Source: Candidatus Aminicenantes bacterium UBA4820 (GTDB lineage Bacteria > Acidobacteriota > UBA4820). From it: DNA of 22,864 nucleotides. This document shows, in pieces, positions 22,684 through 22,864 of this stretch (positions within the stretch are counted from its first letter, which is position 1; every line of letters starts with the position of its first letter). Location of the stretch: assembly GCA_002402325.1 (NCBI GenBank), contig DHFQ01000048.1:1-22864 (forward strand), read 5' to 3'. Position numbers and translations under genes: made by a program. Under the pieces are notes generated by a model. The model ran no database searches. It had not been told where the DNA came from and worked only from the letters and a program-made list of their open reading frames with translations.

Positions 22684-22864
22684 CTAATCCAATACCTCCA
22701 CACTTATTTTAACACAAAAAGAAACGCCATTGTCCTATTTTGAAAAAACATTGCAAAATGAAAAAGACCCATCCGCTCCTGAAAGGAGGGGAGGTTTCCT
22801 CGTTTCCAATGAATCGGCTGGAGTTGTCATTCCGATTGTCACTTCAAAGCATAATCCCTTGAGG
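22684..22864. other. Non-coding end of window with small hairpins
   Basis: This is upstream of the minus-strand squalene-synthase-like gene. A TAAAAT (22711-22706, minus) could be its -10, but no good -35 is seen. Further on, CTCCT/AGGAG (22776-22780 and 22784-22788, GAA loop) and GAGG/CCTC (22791-22794 and 22798-22801) make small G/C hairpins in an A-rich setting, similar in style to those at 118-161. No gene is visible before the window ends. Confidence 0.4.

Overview
This is an AT-rich bacterial chromosome segment. By eye, Arg is mostly AGA/AGG, proteins are rich in Lys and Glu, and genes are tightly packed. This composition would suit a thermophile or another low-GC, possibly uncultivated lineage, but I cannot assign a phylum. 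The cell makes peptidoglycan. Its MurE keeps the arginine typical of meso-diaminopimelate enzymes. The FtsL/FtsI/FtsW/FtsQ/FtsA/FtsZ set is standard for a rod or coccus dividing with a Z-ring.

Layout. Positions 1-168 are non-coding with short G/C-rich hairpins. A tRNA-Asp (GTC) with encoded CCA lies at 169-246 on the minus strand and has its own promoter. Positions 247-435 form a divergent control region with a tandem 12-bp repeat, a near-consensus sigma-70 promoter and a set of phased TGGC repeats that look like MraZ operator sites. From 436 to 14778 runs one dcw (division and cell wall) operon: mraZ, rsmH, ftsL, ftsI, murE, murF, murD, ftsW, murC, murB, ftsQ, ftsA, ftsZ. Eleven of its twelve junctions overlap; only ftsZ is preceded by a gap. 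The operon ends in two hairpins, the second a strong intrinsic terminator. mraY and murG, the lipid I and lipid II enzymes that normally sit at murF/murD and ftsW/murC, are both absent. ddl is absent too.

Positions 15000-18139 carry a separate two-gene unit under its own promoter. It encodes a GNAT-like domain fused to a class V PLP aminotransferase, then a two-domain PPK2 enzyme (polyphosphate:AMP phosphotransferase type). Positions 18140-18330 hold the control region of nrdJ: a consensus-like promoter overlapped by two NrdR-type boxes exactly 32 bp apart. nrdJ (18331-21543) encodes a full long-form adenosylcobalamin-dependent ribonucleotide reductase. A convergent minus-strand gene (22683-21619) encodes a squalene/phytoene synthase family protein that resembles squalene synthase. 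The last 180 bases are non-coding.

The genes mostly describe housekeeping: wall precursor synthesis (MurB-F), septal synthesis (FtsI/FtsW), the divisome, dNTP supply and polyphosphate-linked nucleotide phosphorylation. The less ordinary items are the GNAT-aminotransferase fusion, the missing mraY/murG, a FtsZ with changed nucleotide- and T7-loop residues, the 3' UTR hairpin that displays an anti-Shine-Dalgarno sequence, and the well-formed MraZ-like and NrdR-like operators.
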